Assembly: GCA_937930845.1 (NCBI GenBank)
Contig: CALHBJ010000009.1
Coordinates: forward strand, 62,001-126,000
Reading direction: 5' to 3'
DNA: 64,000 nt
Source of the DNA: an uncultured Rhizobiaceae group bacterium
GTDB taxonomy: Bacteria > Pseudomonadota > Alphaproteobacteria > Rhizobiales > Rhizobiaceae
Shown: in pieces, positions 56,300 through 64,000 of the stretch
Numbering within the stretch: the first letter of the stretch is position 1
How the letters are laid out: every line of letters begins with the position of its first letter
Translations under genes and position numbers: made by a program
The notes under the pieces: generated by a model
What the model was told of the DNA's origin: nothing
The model's database searches: none
Seen by the model: only the letters and a program-made list of their open reading frames with translations

Positions 56300-58189
56300 A
56301 TGCAGTATCACCTAGATGGCTTCAAACCTGGTTCGCCTCACATCAAGACCGAAGCAGAATCCCTTAAAATTGGGGCAGCCAAAGTGGATGTTTTGATTGT
56401 GGGCTGCGGCCCGGCAGGACTGACACTTGCCAGCCAGCTTTCGGCTTTTGGTGACATTACCACGCGCATTATTGATCAAAAATCCGGCCCACTGGAAGTT
56501 GGACAGGCAGACGGTATCGCCTGCCGTTCCATGGAAATGTTTGAAGCATTTGGGTTTGCAGAAAAGGTCGAACGCGAAGCCTATTGGGTCAACGAAACAA
56601 CGTTTTGGCGCCCCGGCGCGGAACAATCAGCAATTGTGCGGGCGGACCGCATCCAAGACGTTGAAGACGGGCTGTCGGAATTTCCGCACACCATTCTCAA
56701 TCAGGCCCGGATTCACGATTTCTATCTCGACATTATGGAGCAATCCGCGCGGCGTCTTGTGCCGGACTACGGACGACAGTTGGTGGAAATTTCTCTCACC
56801 GATGATCCTGATTTTCCCGTTGTGGCCACGATGAAACATGTGGGCCCGAATTTGAAAGAACAGGTGGAAACGGTTTGGGCCCGGTATGTGGTAGGGTGCG
56901 ATGGCGCACGCAGCACTGTGCGAAAATCCCTGGGTTATGCGCTCAAGGGAGAATCTGCCCGGCAGCTTTGGGGCGTCATGGATATTCTCGCCACCACGAA
57001 TTTTCCAGACATACGGCTAAAATGTGCCATCCAATCTGCAACCCAGGGCAGCCTGCTGATCATCCCCCGCGAAGGCGGATATATGGTGCGCATGTATATC
57101 GAGCTTGATGAACTTCAACCGGGCGAACGGGCCTTGGACCGCAACGTCACATCCAATTTGCTCATCGAAAAGGCACAATCGATCTTAGCGCCCTACACTT
57201 TGGATATTAAACAGGTTGCGTGGTGGTCCGCCTATGAAATCGGGCAACGGGTCTGCGACCAGTTTGATGATGTGGAAGATAGCAAGCGCGATGTTCAAAC
57301 GCCCCGCATATTCATTGCAGGCGATGCCTGTCACACCCACAGTCCCAAAGCAGGTCAGGGGATGAATGTATCCATGGCCGATGCGTTCAATCTTGGATGG
57401 AAGCTGGCCACAGTCATCTCAGGCAGGGCGCACCCGAAACTGCTCCACACCTATTCGCTGGAACGCCAGTCAAAGGCGCAAGAACTGATCGAGTTTGATC
57501 GTGATATGGCCCGTTTGTTCAGCGCAAAACCCAAGGATGCTGCTGCGGCAAAGGAGTTTCAGCGCTATTTCTCCAAACACGCGCGCTATACTGCCGGGGT
57601 TGAAACCAAATATGATCCCTCATTGATCATCGGTCCCGACGCAAGCCAACATCTGGCCAAAGGTCTTAGGGTTGGTATGCGCTTTCATTCCGCACCGGTT
57701 GTTCGCCTTGCCGATGCCAAGCCCATGGAACTTGCCCACACGATCAAAGCAGACGGCCGGTGGCGGGTATTCCTGTTTGCAGATGCCGATGATGATGGAC
57801 AGGCTGGCGGTGCAATAGACAAGGTTTGCACATTTCTGGCGCAGGATCCGCACTCTCCCCTTGTTCGCTATACGCCAAAGGGTTCCAACATTGATGGGGT
57901 GATTGACATACGCGCTGTGTTCCAGGCACCGCACCGGAAACTGGCGCTTGATGCAATGCCGCAACTCTTGGCTCCCGCAAAAGGCCGTTTGGGCCTCATT
58001 GATTATGAAAAAATCTTCTGCCCTGACTTGAAAAACAAAAGAGATATTTTCGATATGCGGGGTATCGACCGGGCAAAGGGGGCGATGATTATTGTTCGTC
58101 CGGATCAATACATCGCGCAGGTATTGCCCATGGCTGATACGCAGGGCCTTGCCGATTTTTTCGATGGGTTCATGCTGCCTTCCCGGTGA
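56300..58189 (+). CDS. mobA: 3-hydroxybenzoate 4-monooxygenase (MobA type)
   Basis: 629 residues from the ATG at 56300 (GGGAA upstream). FAD/NADPH aromatic hydroxylase with GCGPAGLTLASQL, the second FAD motif FIAGDACHTHSPKAGQGMN, and the C-terminal thioredoxin-like domain typical of phenol-hydroxylase types (about 450-629). Start MQYHLDGFKPG, LEVGQADGIACRSMEMFEAF and IIVRPDQYIAQVLP match Comamonas MobA as I remember it. Converts 3-hydroxybenzoate to protocatechuate, the ligAB substrate. Confidence 0.9.
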   Translation: MQYHLDGFKPGSPHIKTEAESLKIGAAKVDVLIVGCGPAGLTLASQLSAFGDITTRIIDQKSGPLEVGQADGIACRSMEMFEAFGFAEKVEREAYWVNETTFWRPGAEQSAIVRADRIQDVEDGLSEFPHTILNQARIHDFYLDIMEQSARRLVPDYGRQLVEISLTDDPDFPVVATMKHVGPNLKEQVETVWARYVVGCDGARSTVRKSLGYALKGESARQLWGVMDILATTNFPDIRLKCAIQSATQGSLLIIPREGGYMVRMYIELDELQPGERALDRNVTSNLLIEKAQSILAPYTLDIKQVAWWSAYEIGQRVCDQFDDVEDSKRDVQTPRIFIAGDACHTHSPKAGQGMNVSMADAFNLGWKLATVISGRAHPKLLHTYSLERQSKAQELIEFDRDMARLFSAKPKDAAAAKEFQRYFSKHARYTAGVETKYDPSLIIGPDASQHLAKGLRVGMRFHSAPVVRLADAKPMELAHTIKADGRWRVFLFADADDDGQAGGAIDKVCTFLAQDPHSPLVRYTPKGSNIDGVIDIRAVFQAPHRKLALDAMPQLLAPAKGRLGLIDYEKIFCPDLKNKRDIFDMRGIDRAKGAMIIVRPDQYIAQVLPMADTQGLADFFDGFMLPSR

Positions 58190-58388
58190 ACCGTTTGTCC
58201 GTCAGGTGCCGCTTTGTCTTCCATCACAATCCAAAGCCGTATCACTTGAATTACAGGGGCCGCCAGACAGGGTGGCTCCGGCTGGTTCTGGTCAATTGTC
58301 GTGTTCACTAAAGTGTCATCTCACCAGCATTCCGTTTGGCATATATGATCCCTAAATAAGGGCGGAAATCAAAAACGTTTTGTGTGCC

Positions 58389-59102
58389 ATGGACCTTGTT
58401 TTTGGATATGTCGCCGGTCTTTTGACCTTGCTCAATCCTTGTGTATTGCCGGTCCTGCCGGTGATTTTGATTGCCGCATTAAACGAGCACAAATTTGGGC
58501 CGCTGGCACTGTGTGCCGGGTTGTCTCTGACATTTGTCACCATCGGTCTGATGATCGCGTCACTTGGCCCCACGCTCGGCATTGACGATGTCATTGTCTC
58601 GCGCATTGCCAGCGTCTTGATGATTGGGTTTGGGCTTATTCTCTTGGTCCCTGCCCTGTCGTCGCGTTTTACAATGATTGCCAGTTCAGCAAGCAATTCC
58701 ATGGCTGTGAGTCAGGCACAAATCGACAGCTCGGGTTTGCGCGGTCAATTCGTGACCGGCTTGCTTTTGGGCGCAGTGTGGAGCCCCTGCATTGGCCCAA
58801 CCCTGGGGGGCGCCATTTCGCTCGCTTCCCAGGGCAGCAATATCACATGGGCGGCGATGATCATGGTGTCATTCGCTTTGGGTGTTTCCAGCATTATTCT
58901 CGTATTGGCTACAGTGTCGCGCGAGGCATTGTTCAAACGGCGGGAGATGATGCAAAATCTCGCCCAATATGCACGCCCTGCCACAGGAATTATTCTAATT
59001 CTGCTCGGCCTGTTTTTGTATTTTCAGCTTCAACACCATGTGGAAGCATGGGCTATCGAGAACCTGCCCTACTGGCTTCAGGATTTATCTGTTCGTTACT
59101 AA
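58389..59102 (+). CDS. CcdA/DsbD-like thiol-disulfide membrane transporter
   Basis: 237 residues with six hydrophobic segments. The redox Cys pair is seen in LNPCVLPVLPV (helix 1) and WSPCIGPT (helix 4). Transfers reducing equivalents across the inner membrane to periplasmic thioredoxin-like partners. The adjacent secreted thioredoxin-like protein is a probable partner. Placement between mobA and the P450 is unexplained. Confidence 0.88.
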   Translation: MDLVFGYVAGLLTLLNPCVLPVLPVILIAALNEHKFGPLALCAGLSLTFVTIGLMIASLGPTLGIDDVIVSRIASVLMIGFGLILLVPALSSRFTMIASSASNSMAVSQAQIDSSGLRGQFVTGLLLGAVWSPCIGPTLGGAISLASQGSNITWAAMIMVSFALGVSSIILVLATVSREALFKRREMMQNLAQYARPATGIILILLGLFLYFQLQHHVEAWAIENLPYWLQDLSVRY

Positions 59103-59136
59103 TCTGGTCACTTCAAGCTGTCATAAGGAGACTGCC

Positions 59137-59547
59137 ATGACTTTCACCCGACGCATGTTAATTGCTGCTGCCGCAGCATTTTCAATTTCTTCCCTCACCT
59201 CAGCAAATGTTGCGGTGGCGAAAACGGTTGATTTTACACAAGCCAAATTCGAGCAATATCTGAAAGGCGGCAAGCCATTCATGCTTGGTGTGCACACAAG
59301 CTGGTGCAGCACCTGCGCCACGCAAAAGCGCGTCATCAGTGGCCTGCGCAAGCAAGATGCCGCCTATAAGAACCTGACCGTCATGGAAATGGACTGGGAT
59401 GAATATCGCGGCAGTGCCATTGGCAAGAAACTGCGCATTCCACGGCGCTCCACGCTCATCATGTATACCAAGGGCAAGGAAGTTGGCCGCATCCTTTCCG
59501 GCACCAGCCCCAAGTCAATCAAGGGTCTGATCGACAAAGCCCTTTAA
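59137..59547 (+). CDS. secreted thioredoxin-fold protein
   Basis: 136 residues. The ATG at 59137 follows AAGGAG. A signal peptide (RMLIAAAAAFSISSLTSANV) precedes a short thioredoxin fold with the active-site CxxC in HTSWCSTCATQ and a cis-Pro-like RIPRRSTLI. Acts in periplasmic redox, most likely receiving electrons from the CcdA-like protein just upstream (34-base gap). Confidence 0.88.
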   Translation: MTFTRRMLIAAAAAFSISSLTSANVAVAKTVDFTQAKFEQYLKGGKPFMLGVHTSWCSTCATQKRVISGLRKQDAAYKNLTVMEMDWDEYRGSAIGKKLRIPRRSTLIMYTKGKEVGRILSGTSPKSIKGLIDKAL

Positions 59548-59719
59548 AACGGTTGCGCGCATCCCCGTGCGATGCGCAAGCCCTGCAAGTTGTTACGCGC
59601 CAGCATCCATCACGGGTGTTGGCGCGTTGCATTTGCCGCGCCAATTGCTGCCGCCAGGGAACGGCAAAGGGTCCAAGTTCTGCGTTGACATGGGCTGACC
59701 GGCGGACAACCCTGTTTGC

Positions 59720-60907
59720 ATGATTGATCTGCAAAACCTGCCTGAGGGTTTTCACGAAAACCCGTTTCCACACTACGATCACCTGTTGGCGCACCATCCC
59801 GTTTGTGCGCAACCCGATGGCTCTGTTTTATTGTCGCGGCATGGGGATCTGGAGCGAATTTACAAAGACACAACCCTTTTTACATCTGACAAGCGAGCGG
59901 TTTTCAAACCGAAATTTGGCGAAGACAGCCTGCTTTTCGAACACCACACCACGTCACTTGTGTTCAATGACCCGCCACTGCACACCCGCGTGCGGCGTAT
60001 TATGTCATCTGCACTCACACCCCGCGCGATTGCCCGGCTTGAACCTGCATTGATCGACACGGTGGACACTTTGCTCGATGCCCTGCCTTCAAAGCCGGAC
60101 CTGATTGGAGATTTCGCGTCGCTCATCCCGATCCAGATTATCGGCAACCTGCTGGACATTCCTATGGCGGAACGAGCTCCCTTGCGCGATTGGTCACTGG
60201 CCATTCTTGGGGCGCTGGAACCTGTTTTAACTGGGGAGCAACAGGCGAACGGAAATCGGGCCGTGGCTGAATTCAAGGCCTATCTGCAAGATCTCATTGC
60301 CCACCGACGCCGCCATCCCGGAGACCCGGAAACGGACGTATTGACCCGCCTGATTGCCGGTGATTCCAGCGGCCAGCTCAGCGAAATCGAATTGATCCAA
60401 AATTGCATCTTCATACTCAATGCCGGGCATGAAACCACAACCAACCTGATTGGCAACGGCCTGGCATTGCTGCACGACAATCCGGACGCGCAAGCCCGGT
60501 TACGGGCAAATCCGGATCTGATTGATACCTGCGTGGAGGAAGTTCTGCGTGCCGCGTCACCCAATCAATTTGGCAATCGCGAAACATCCCAGCGCGTCGA
60601 CATTGACGGCGTATCTATTCCAAAGGGAACCAATCTGCACCTGTGTATCGGCGCTGCCAACCGCGATCCCAACGTGTTTGCATCGCCCGGCCGTTTTGAC
60701 ATTGGCCGCAAACCCAATCGCCATCTCGCATTTGCCGGTGGGCCCCATGTGTGCGTTGGGTTGACGTTAGCACGGCTTGAAGGCCGGGTGGCATTGGCCC
60801 GTTTCCTGAAGCATTTTCGCTCCTTTCATGTAAGCAACCGGATTCAGGGCGGGCGCATTCGGTTCCGTGGATATAATTTTCTGGGGGCTGAAATCACCCG
60901 CACATGA
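59720..60907 (+). CDS. cytochrome P450
   Basis: 395 residues, soluble bacterial type. I-helix AGHETTTNL, ExxR in CVEEVLRAAS, and heme ligand loop FAGGPHVCVG with Cys345. A PERF-like region is seen as FDIGRKPNRH. Needs a ferredoxin/reductase, neither encoded nearby. In this neighbourhood a demethylase or hydroxylase of methoxylated aromatics is plausible, but sequence does not show the substrate. No clear ribosome site. Confidence 0.9.
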   Translation: MIDLQNLPEGFHENPFPHYDHLLAHHPVCAQPDGSVLLSRHGDLERIYKDTTLFTSDKRAVFKPKFGEDSLLFEHHTTSLVFNDPPLHTRVRRIMSSALTPRAIARLEPALIDTVDTLLDALPSKPDLIGDFASLIPIQIIGNLLDIPMAERAPLRDWSLAILGALEPVLTGEQQANGNRAVAEFKAYLQDLIAHRRRHPGDPETDVLTRLIAGDSSGQLSEIELIQNCIFILNAGHETTTNLIGNGLALLHDNPDAQARLRANPDLIDTCVEEVLRAASPNQFGNRETSQRVDIDGVSIPKGTNLHLCIGAANRDPNVFASPGRFDIGRKPNRHLAFAGGPHVCVGLTLARLEGRVALARFLKHFRSFHVSNRIQGGRIRFRGYNFLGAEITRT

Positions 60908-61002
60908 GTTTGCACCAAACGCTGGTGTGTCCCGGTTCGACCGAGACGGCCGATGATATGGAAAGGCCGTAATCAGATCGAACTGTTCAAGCGTAAGTGG
61001 GG

Positions 61003-61710
61003 CTATGCGTGACCGAAATAGGCTGCGGCAAGGCGTTCGTCACTGGACAGTTCCGCCGGAGTGCCGGAAGCTACCAATTGCCCGCTTTCCAGAACCTGCA
61101 CTTGTTCTGCCAGGCTGAGTGCAAAATTGGCGTTCTGCTCGGTGATCAAAACTGTCAGCGAGAAATCGTCGCGCAGGCGTTTCAGCACTTCGGCAATTTC
61201 CAGACATACTTTTGGTGCCAGGCCGATGGTTGGTTCATCCACAATCAGCAACCTTGGGCTGGACATTAGCGCCCTGCCCAGAGAAACCATCTGGCGCTCA
61301 CCGCCAGACTGGCTGCTGGTTTCCTGTTTTTCGCGTTCCTTCAGCCTGGGAAACAGGCGATAGACCATATCAAGATTGCGGGAAATATCACCGCGGGCGG
61401 TATATGCGCCGACCATGAGATTGTCGCGAACCGTCATATAAGGAAACAGGTTAAAGCGTTCGGGTGCATAGCCCACGCCGCTGGCCACAATGTCTCGTGT
61501 CCTGGCGGATGCAATGGACCGACCATCCAGATGGATGTCTCCCGTAAATTGAGTGAGGCCCATAATACTGTCAAGCAAGGTGGATTTTCCCGCACCATTG
61601 GCCCCCACAATCGCAATGATGCTGCCTTCTTCCACACTCAACGACACATCGTGAAGAGCCTGGGCCTTGCCATAAAAAGCATTGAGATTTTTGATATCGA
61701 GCATCGCCAT
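61003..61710 (-). CDS. livF: branched-chain amino-acid-type ABC transporter ATPase LivF
   Basis: 235 residues. Walker A GANGAGKST, signature QSGGERQMVSLGRAL, Walker B LLIVDEPTIGL and the short LivF length. ATP hydrolysis drives the HAAT-family transporter. Its ATG shares one base with the livG stop (TAATG). Gene order livH-livM-livG-livF on the minus strand. Confidence 0.94.
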   Translation of the reverse strand: MAMLDIKNLNAFYGKAQALHDVSLSVEEGSIIAIVGANGAGKSTLLDSIMGLTQFTGDIHLDGRSIASARTRDIVASGVGYAPERFNLFPYMTVRDNLMVGAYTARGDISRNLDMVYRLFPRLKEREKQETSSQSGGERQMVSLGRALMSSPRLLIVDEPTIGLAPKVCLEIAEVLKRLRDDFSLTVLITEQNANFALSLAEQVQVLESGQLVASGTPAELSSDERLAAAYFGHA

Positions 61711-62441
61711 TATGCCGTCCCCAGATAGGACGCACGCACGATGTCGCTGCCCATCACATCTTGATATTGCCCCTGTGCAATCACTTCCCCATGGTTGATG
61801 GCGATGGCGTGATCGACAAGGGGCTCCAGCGCCTTAAGGTCATGGCTGACAATGAGGAATGTCATGCCATCATCGCGCATGGATTGAACGAGGTCGGAAA
61901 TCACCGCGATTTCGTTGACGGTCAGACCGGCAAAAACCTCATCCAGCAACATCAACCGAGGTGATGTTGCCAGGGTCCGCGCCATTTCAAGCTTGCGTAA
62001 ATCTCCCATGGAAAGTTCCGATGGCAACCGTTCCAACTGATCCTCTCCCAGACCGATGGCACTGGCGATCTCAACTTCCCGTTCGCGGTTGGGGCCGCGG
62101 GTGATCATGTCCCAGATGGAATCCGGCATCAGGCCCACACGAATATTTTCGGCCACCGACATTTCAGAGAATGGGCGCGGCACCTGATAGGTTCTGCTGA
62201 CACCGGCGTGAATGCGCTGCGGTGTGGCGAGATGGGAAATCTCTTTCCCGTCAATCAGAATTTCGCCTTTTGTCTGAGGGTGTTCGCCCATGATCTGGCT
62301 GAAAATGGTGGTTTTGCCAGCGCCGTTAGGTCCGATAAGACCCACAGATTGCCCTGGTTCAATCGTGAAAGACACATCATTGGTGGCTGTCAGCCCGCCA
62401 AATTTCTTCACAAGATTTCGGATTTCCAGCTTGGCACTCAT
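61710..62441 (-). CDS. livG: branched-chain amino-acid-type ABC transporter ATPase LivG
   Basis: 243 residues from the ATG at 62441, which overlaps the livM stop (ATGA). Walker A GPNGAGKTT, LSMGDLRKLEMARTL, Walker B LMLLDEVFAGL. Second ATPase of the HAAT transporter. Confidence 0.94.
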   Translation of the reverse strand: MSAKLEIRNLVKKFGGLTATNDVSFTIEPGQSVGLIGPNGAGKTTIFSQIMGEHPQTKGEILIDGKEISHLATPQRIHAGVSRTYQVPRPFSEMSVAENIRVGLMPDSIWDMITRGPNREREVEIASAIGLGEDQLERLPSELSMGDLRKLEMARTLATSPRLMLLDEVFAGLTVNEIAVISDLVQSMRDDGMTFLIVSHDLKALEPLVDHAIAINHGEVIAQGQYQDVMGSDIVRASYLGTA

Positions 62442-63379
62442 GGGCGTATCTTCGACTTGAAGGTCGCTTGTGTCATCAGCGCCCACATGCCCTTTGGCTG
62501 ATACATGTAGATCAACAGCGCCAGGCCGCTATAGACCATGTAGCGCTCTGCACCGGGCAACCAGGGGCGCAAATATTCCAGCAGGAAGGTGAGGAAGAAT
62601 GCGCCGGCAATGGGCCCGATCGTTGTCCCTGCCCCACCGATCAGCGCAGCAACGATGATGGTGAAAACAAAATTGATATCAAACAGCGCGCGGGGGGCAA
62701 TGGAGCCCAGGTAGTGGATATAAACCGCCCCGCCCAGGCCGGCAATGAAAGCGCTCATCAGGAACGCGGTCATTTTGAGTTTGGTCACCGACAGTCCCGA
62801 ACCGGAAACCGCCTCTTCATTCATGCCGATGGCGCTGAGTGCCGTACCCAACCGCGTTTTCATGATCAGCCACATGGACAGCGCAATCGCCAGCATGAGC
62901 GAAACCGACATGTAATATCCATTGGCGGCCCCGCGGGTCAGTGTTGGCAGGCCAGACATGCCACGGGTTCCCCCTGTCAGATCAGGCCGAACAACCTGAA
63001 CCAATTGATAAACCAGTTCCATCATCGCCAGCGTCACGAGTGCGAAATAACTTCCCTTGATGCGCAAAGCTGGCAGCAAAACAATCAAACCGCCGACCAT
63101 GGTGGCAATGACAGCAATGGGAATTGAAATCTCCACCGGAAAATCGAAACGGTGGGTCAGGATTGCCGTTGTATAGGCTCCTATTCCGATAAGGAACGGG
63201 TGGCCGAAACTGATATAGCCGGTGCGCCCGGACAGCGTGTCCCAACTGATGGCGAAAATGGCCAGGAAATTGGCGAAGATCATGGTGCGCAATGTGCCGT
63301 TGGACACAAATTGCGGCAGGGCGAACATGCCTACAATGAACAAAGCCCAGAGGGCGAAATGGTGCCAGCGCAAATTCAT
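62438..63379 (-). CDS. livM: branched-chain amino-acid-type ABC transporter permease LivM
   Basis: 313 residues from the ATG at 63379, with eight or more hydrophobic segments. Signature DTLSGRTGYISFGHPFLIGI and GGLGGAVYIHYLG. The start follows the livH stop by one base. Membrane channel of the transporter. Confidence 0.92.
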   Translation of the reverse strand: MNLRWHHFALWALFIVGMFALPQFVSNGTLRTMIFANFLAIFAISWDTLSGRTGYISFGHPFLIGIGAYTTAILTHRFDFPVEISIPIAVIATMVGGLIVLLPALRIKGSYFALVTLAMMELVYQLVQVVRPDLTGGTRGMSGLPTLTRGAANGYYMSVSLMLAIALSMWLIMKTRLGTALSAIGMNEEAVSGSGLSVTKLKMTAFLMSAFIAGLGGAVYIHYLGSIAPRALFDINFVFTIIVAALIGGAGTTIGPIAGAFFLTFLLEYLRPWLPGAERYMVYSGLALLIYMYQPKGMWALMTQATFKSKIRP

Positions 63380-63380
63380 G

Positions 63381-64000
63381 TCAAAGCTCTTCCCGGCCAA
63401 ACAGGCCGCTGGGACGCCAGACCAGAATGACAATGATCAGCAGCATGGTGAACACACCACGCAGTTCCGGGGCGATATAAGCCGATGTTAGAATCTCCAA
63501 AAAACCAACAATATGCGCAACAATCAGCGTGCCGATGATGGACCCGATACCGCCCACAATCACCACCGCCACTGCGATGATGAGTGGCGCGACCCACATG
63601 CCTGGATAAAGTTGGGTGTAGCTGGCAAAGAAAACTCCGGCGATGGCACCAAGCGCACCGGACAACCCCCATGTGAACATGTTGACCCGGTTCGCATCCA
63701 CGCCGGAAATCGCGGCCCCTTTGGCGTCCATGGAAACAGCCTGCATGGCGCGCCCCATATGGGTGCTGCGCACAAACCACCACAGGGACAGAAGAATGAT
63801 CCAACTGGCAATAGCTGCAAACAGATTGGAAAACGGGATGGCGGCACCCGCCACACGTTCAACACCTGGAATAATGGGCAGCAGGATTTTGGAACTGTCG
63901 CCGAATACAAATATGACAGTGGACTGCAAGAACACTGCCAAAATGAGCGTCGAGATTTCAATCGCGACGTGATTGCCCTTGAGAGGTTTTACGATGAGTT
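63381..64000 (-). CDS. livH: branched-chain amino-acid-type ABC transporter permease LivH, 5' end outside window
   Basis: The frame is open to the right edge (last visible residues read LIVKPLKGNHVAIEIS in the N-terminal direction), so the true start is beyond 64000. Conserved permease segment GAIAGVFFASYTQLYPGMW and ISGVDANRVN. The binding-protein gene that should complete the system would lie further right. An internal TTG at 63941 is not the start. Confidence 0.9.
   Translation of the reverse strand, partial: LIVKPLKGNHVAIEISTLILAVFLQSTVIFVFGDSSKILLPIIPGVERVAGAAIPFSNLFAAIASWIILLSLWWFVRSTHMGRAMQAVSMDAKGAAISGVDANRVNMFTWGLSGALGAIAGVFFASYTQLYPGMWVAPLIIAVAVVIVGGIGSIIGTLIVAHIVGFLEILTSAYIAPELRGVFTMLLIIVILVWRPSGLFGREEL

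Noticed and set aside
59553-59579. Hairpin TTGCGC...GCGCAA after the thioredoxin gene as a terminator
   Set aside because: No T-tract follows and the stem is short.

Overview
The window looks like the chromosome of an alphaproteobacterium, most likely in the order Hyphomicrobiales (Rhizobiales). Evidence: a class I lysyl-tRNA synthetase, a very large PodJ-like polarity protein with Sel1 repeats, DUF6460, DUF3429 and TIGR02186 proteins, a class 2 PyrD, and a rhizobial-style intergenic palindrome. Base composition is moderately GC-rich and even, except for one AT-rich patch at about 42.07-42.9 kb. The assignment is inferred from remembered family features; no database was searched. Layout: (1) 1-5.2 kb, the end of a hybrid sensor kinase, a NarL/FixJ response regulator, a small membrane protein coupled to a sodium:solute symporter, and an HSL-type esterase. 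(2) 5.3-11.3 kb, a secreted coiled-coil protein, DUF952, pyrD, a MATE exporter, and a tightly packed minus-strand run TauE/SafE permease - TIGR02186 - DUF3429. (3) 11.4-15.2 kb, one giant PodJ-like gene. (4) 15.5-24.7 kb, a MerR regulator followed by a beta-oxidation operon (two acyl-CoA dehydrogenases, thioesterase, LysE exporter, GST-like protein, thiolase, FadB-type protein) closed by a perfect terminator; a palindrome before the first dehydrogenase looks like the MerR operator. (5) 24.8-41.3 kb, housekeeping: GNAT protein, DsbA-like isomerase, LexA/S24-type regulator, lysS, TerB, sterol desaturase, rpmI-rplT-pheS-(unknown gene)-pheT, alcohol dehydrogenase, mepA, yjbR-like, msrA. (6) 41.3-42.9 kb, tRNA-Ser(GGA) preceded by a direct repeat carrying the first third of the same tRNA, and followed by an AT-rich orphan gene with PD-(D/E)XK nuclease-like residues. 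(7) 42.9-64 kb, a catabolic region for lignin-type aromatics. How the aromatic region works (from known pathways): 3-hydroxybenzoate is hydroxylated to protocatechuate by a MobA-type enzyme. Hydroxycinnamates are activated by feruloyl-CoA synthetase and shortened by a hydratase plus an amidohydrolase that resembles the beta-ketoacyl-CoA hydrolase of the Agrobacterium route. Protocatechuate is opened by LigAB, oxidised by LigC to 2-pyrone-4,6-dicarboxylate, hydrolysed by LigI, and carried through GalD/LigU tautomerase, GalB hydratase and LigK aldolase to pyruvate and oxaloacetate. The ring-cleavage set lies on both sides of a LysR-type gene with two DNA-binding domains, and a 9-bp inverted repeat sits in the divergent promoter. 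A DUF1932 dehydrogenase of unknown role leads the ligABC operon. A P450, a CcdA/thioredoxin pair and a Liv-type ABC transporter complete the region. Not seen in the window: pobA, vanAB, a hydroxyphenyl-hydroxypropionyl-CoA dehydrogenase, and the transporter's binding protein.
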